Assembly (NCBI GenBank): GCA_905250115.1
Contig: CAJNOI010000057.1
Coordinates: 456,283-520,282 of the forward strand
Direction: 5' to 3'
Length of the DNA: 64,000 nucleotides
Source: Adineta steineri
Taxonomy: Eukaryota > Rotifera > Eurotatoria > Adinetida > Adinetidae
Positions 63,101 to 64,000 of the stretch are shown here, piece by piece. The stretch's first letter is position 1; each line of letters starts with the position of its first letter. The notes below the pieces were generated by a model, which worked only from the letters and a program-made list of their open reading frames with translations, ran no database searches and had not been told where the DNA came from. The position numbers were made by a program, and so were the translations under genes.

Positions 63101-64000
63101 CAATGGAAATGCAAATTCCTATTTTACCCCCGACAATATCACCAGCATCATCAAATGAACCTGTCGAATTACGACGAACACAAACATCAAATACATATAC
63201 TGCTATTAATAAAGAAGTAACTTTAACAACAAATCATCCTCCTATACATATTGAAGAATTTTCTGAACATCTTGAACGTTTAAAAGCAACTGATAATTAT
63301 AAATTTTCTCAAGAATATGAATCAATTGATCCTGGTCAACAATTTTCTTGGGAAAATTCTAAATTAGAATATAATAAACCGAAAAATCGTTATGCAAATG
63401 TTATTGCATATGATCATTCTCGTGTTATTTTACATACAATTGATGGTATATCAGGAAGTGATTATATCAATGCAAATTATTTAGATGGATATAGAAAACA
63501 AAATGCATATATTGCAACACAAGGTCCATTACCAAATACATTTGCTGATTTTTGGAGAATGATTTGGGAAACAAACTCAGCTTGTATTGTTATGATGACA
63601 AAATTAGAAGAAAGAAATCGATTAAAATGTGATCAATATTGGCCATCGCGAGGAACAGAAGTCTATGGATCAATTCAAGTTACTTTAACAGATTTTATTG
63701 AACTTTCATCTTATAGTATTCGAACATTTACTATAGCATGGGTAAGATTTGAATATTTCTATTTCAAAAAACTATTAAAACTAAATTATTTTAGACTGGT
63801 CATCCAGAAAAACGAGAAATTCGACATTGTCAATTTACAGCATGGCCAGGTAATAATTGATAAGATTTATTATTTGCTATGAATTATTTTATTTTGTTTA
63901 TAGATCATGGCATACTGGAACATGCAACATCATTTTTAATGTTTGTTCGAAGAGTAAAAGTTCTAAATCCATCAGATGCTGGACCAATAATTGTACATTG
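45179..64000 (+). CDS. LAR-type receptor protein tyrosine phosphatase, 3' truncated by the window
   Basis: Seventeen exons join in frame to about 1742 aa, ending inside the P-loop (IIVHC). Exons: 45179-45224, 45278-45928, 46297-46407, 46511-46642, 46701-46844, 46904-47136, 47191-47397, 48666-49230, 50485-50844, 54937-55275, 58707-58916, 58963-59064, 60411-60743, 62042-62187, 62245-63741, 63795-63849, 63904-64000. A signal peptide ([16 protein letters not shown]) is followed by Ig-like domains ([31 protein letters not shown]) and about eight fibronectin III domains. One membrane segment lies at about 62958-63030 ([20 protein letters not shown]). The first phosphatase domain has [36 protein letters not shown] and the WPDHG loop. 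The architecture fits type IIa receptors (LAR, PTPRD, PTPRS), which act in axon guidance and synapse formation. Downstream exons from 54937 on are firm; the exact use of exon 50485-50844 in the long form is less sure. Confidence 0.88.
47398..48665 (+). other. receptor phosphatase intron, 1.27 kb
   Basis: AT-rich intron between two exons of the second fibronectin III domain. No nested exon or RNA gene is seen. Confidence 0.5.
49231..50484 (+). promoter_or_regulatory. intron with possible internal promoter 1
   Basis: This 1.25 kb intron ends immediately before an exon with its own ATG and leader peptide (50499). It contains a CT-rich tract at 50270-50295 (TTCTCTCTCTCTGTCTCTCTTC), about 200 bp upstream of that ATG, and a TTC-rich stretch before it. 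The sequence style matches the region upstream of the first exon. The promoter role is inferred. Confidence 0.35.
50499..50844 (+). CDS. internal start 1 of the receptor phosphatase: signal-peptide leader fused to a fibronectin III exon
   Basis: ATG 50499 opens a leader ([20 protein letters not shown]) that runs directly, without an intron, into the start of a fibronectin III domain ([19 protein letters not shown]). The exon ends at 50844 with one leftover base that joins exon 54937 in phase. A splice acceptor at 50483-50484 also fits the phase of the upstream exon, so the same exon might be read in the long form, which would put this hydrophobic stretch in mid-ectodomain. A second in-phase acceptor at 50582-50583 would skip the leader. 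A receptor from this start would lack the Ig domains and the first three fibronectin III domains. Confidence 0.6.
50845..54936 (+). promoter_or_regulatory. 4.1 kb intron with possible internal promoter 2
   Basis: A large AT-rich intron. Its 3' end holds a dense GA tract (54671-54757, GGAGAGGAGAGGAGAGAAGA and similar), about 140 bp before ATG 54897. No other gene is seen in it. Frames at 53667 and 54087 have no splice partners. The promoter role of the GA tract is inferred. Confidence 0.35.
54897..55275 (+). CDS. internal start 2 of the receptor phosphatase: signal-peptide leader before a fibronectin III exon
   Basis: ATG 54897 encodes [19 protein letters not shown] followed by [17 protein letters not shown], a fibronectin III start. 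A splice acceptor (TTCTAG, 54935-54936) lies inside the leader codons. When it is used, upstream exon 50844 joins in phase (G + TT = Val), so the same bases serve as leader for one transcript and as exon edge for another. The exon ends at 55275 and joins 58707 in phase. A receptor starting here would keep about the last four fibronectin III domains, the membrane segment and the phosphatase. Confidence 0.6.
55276..58706 (+). other. 3.4 kb intron hosting an antisense gene
   Basis: The intron between two fibronectin III exons contains a complete minus-strand gene (56736-58625). The rest, 55276-56735, is AT-rich with CT/TA repeats and no exon that I see. Confidence 0.7.
56736..58625 (-). CDS. unrecognised Cys-rich protein nested antisense in a receptor intron
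   Basis: Five minus-strand exons (58625-58236, 57523-57442, 57397-57300, 57242-57155, 57088-56736) join in frame, with GT..AG introns, to 336 aa. I do not recognise the protein. Visible features: an N-terminal segment with [11 protein letters not shown] at about residues 46-56; a Ser-rich stretch (SSSSSSS) in exon 3; the sequence [12 protein letters not shown]; and a C-terminal [12 protein letters not shown]. The CxxC-type pairs suggest metal binding, but no known zinc-finger spacing is met. There is no signal peptide or membrane segment, and the protein is Asn/Ser/Lys-rich. The first intron is about 710 bp, the others 44-66 bp. Consistent phase over four introns argues it is real. MTLMDLSNL allows ATG 58625 or 58616. 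Confidence 0.65.
59065..60410 (+). promoter_or_regulatory. 1.3 kb intron with possible internal promoter 3
   Basis: Contains (TG)n at 59179-59190, a CT tract at 59938-59956 and GAA repeats at about 60010-60037, all 100-200 bp upstream of the leader ATG 60154. A 45-codon frame at 59775-59912 ([14 protein letters not shown]...) lies in the same stretch and could be an upstream frame in a leader; I do not call it a gene. The promoter role is inferred. Confidence 0.35.
60154..60286 (+). CDS. internal start 3 of the receptor phosphatase: separate signal-peptide exon
   Basis: A free-standing first exon. ATG 60154 encodes [20 protein letters not shown] followed by NYHPIF and a polar stretch ending VPRSSS, then a donor GTAAGA at 60287. 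The leftover T joins exon 60411 in phase (T + AT = Tyr, giving [12 protein letters not shown]). The long form joins the same acceptor from 59064 with A + AT = Asn, also in phase. A receptor from this start would carry about the last two fibronectin III domains, the membrane segment and the phosphatase. Confidence 0.65.
60744..62041 (+). other. receptor phosphatase intron, 1.3 kb
   Basis: AT-rich intron; no nested exon, leader peptide or RNA gene seen. Confidence 0.5.

Noticed and set aside
1..64000. tRNA, snRNA, rRNA, CRISPR and spliced-leader RNA genes
   Set aside because: Looked for by eye on both strands; nothing supportable found, although small RNA genes would need a covariance search.

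Overview
The window is an AT-rich animal genome segment with intron-bearing genes whose introns are mostly 45-70 bp with GT..AG ends. Several things point to a bdelloid rotifer: an F-box gene with the N-terminal pattern typical of the large bdelloid family, telomere-like TGTGGG repeats inside the sequence, an intronless fungal-type transporter, and a bacterial-type DUF3293-like gene among ordinary metazoan genes. The species cannot be named from the sequence alone. All gene models are hand-spliced; for most I checked that the exon phases join.

Layout. 1-8.6 kb: no gene seen, low-complexity DNA. 8.6-10.1 kb (+): Lark/RBM4-type RNA-binding protein. 11.3-12.1 kb (+): neuroendocrine chaperone 7B2. 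12.86-13.56 kb: a non-autonomous DNA transposon with TTAA target duplications. 14.1-16.0 kb (+): tetraspanin. 16.5-19.8 kb (-): BCAS3. 21.2-22.5 kb (-): metaxin, divergent from FAHD1 (+, 22.7-23.5 kb). 23.7-25.8 kb (+): phosphoacetylglucosamine mutase. 26.1-27.6 kb (+): intronless MFS exporter. 28.0-30.0 kb (-): F-box protein. 30.4-36.2 kb (-): REV3, DNA polymerase zeta. 36.4-36.5 kb (-): ribosomal protein eL41 of 25 residues. 36.9-39.3 kb (+): cyclin B. 40.1-40.8 kb (+): secreted DUF3293-like protein. 45.2-64.0 kb (+): a LAR-type receptor tyrosine phosphatase, cut by the window end just inside the catalytic P-loop.

The most interesting structure is in the receptor phosphatase. Besides the 5' start at 45179, three internal ATGs (50499, 54897, 60154) each open a hydrophobic signal-peptide-like leader that runs in frame, or splices in phase, straight into a fibronectin III exon. 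Each follows a GA/CT-rich tract. This looks like a ladder of alternative promoters giving receptors with the same phosphatase but progressively shorter ectodomains. One intron of this gene also hosts an unrecognised five-exon, Cys-rich gene on the opposite strand.

A second unusual area is 27.8-33.9 kb. The F-box gene is bracketed by two copies of a ~90 bp 3'UTR/poly(A) segment shared with REV3, and three hairpins of telomere-like G-rich repeats lie nearby, one filling most of a REV3 intron.

Most of the genes are unrelated housekeeping or signalling genes with no operon-like link.
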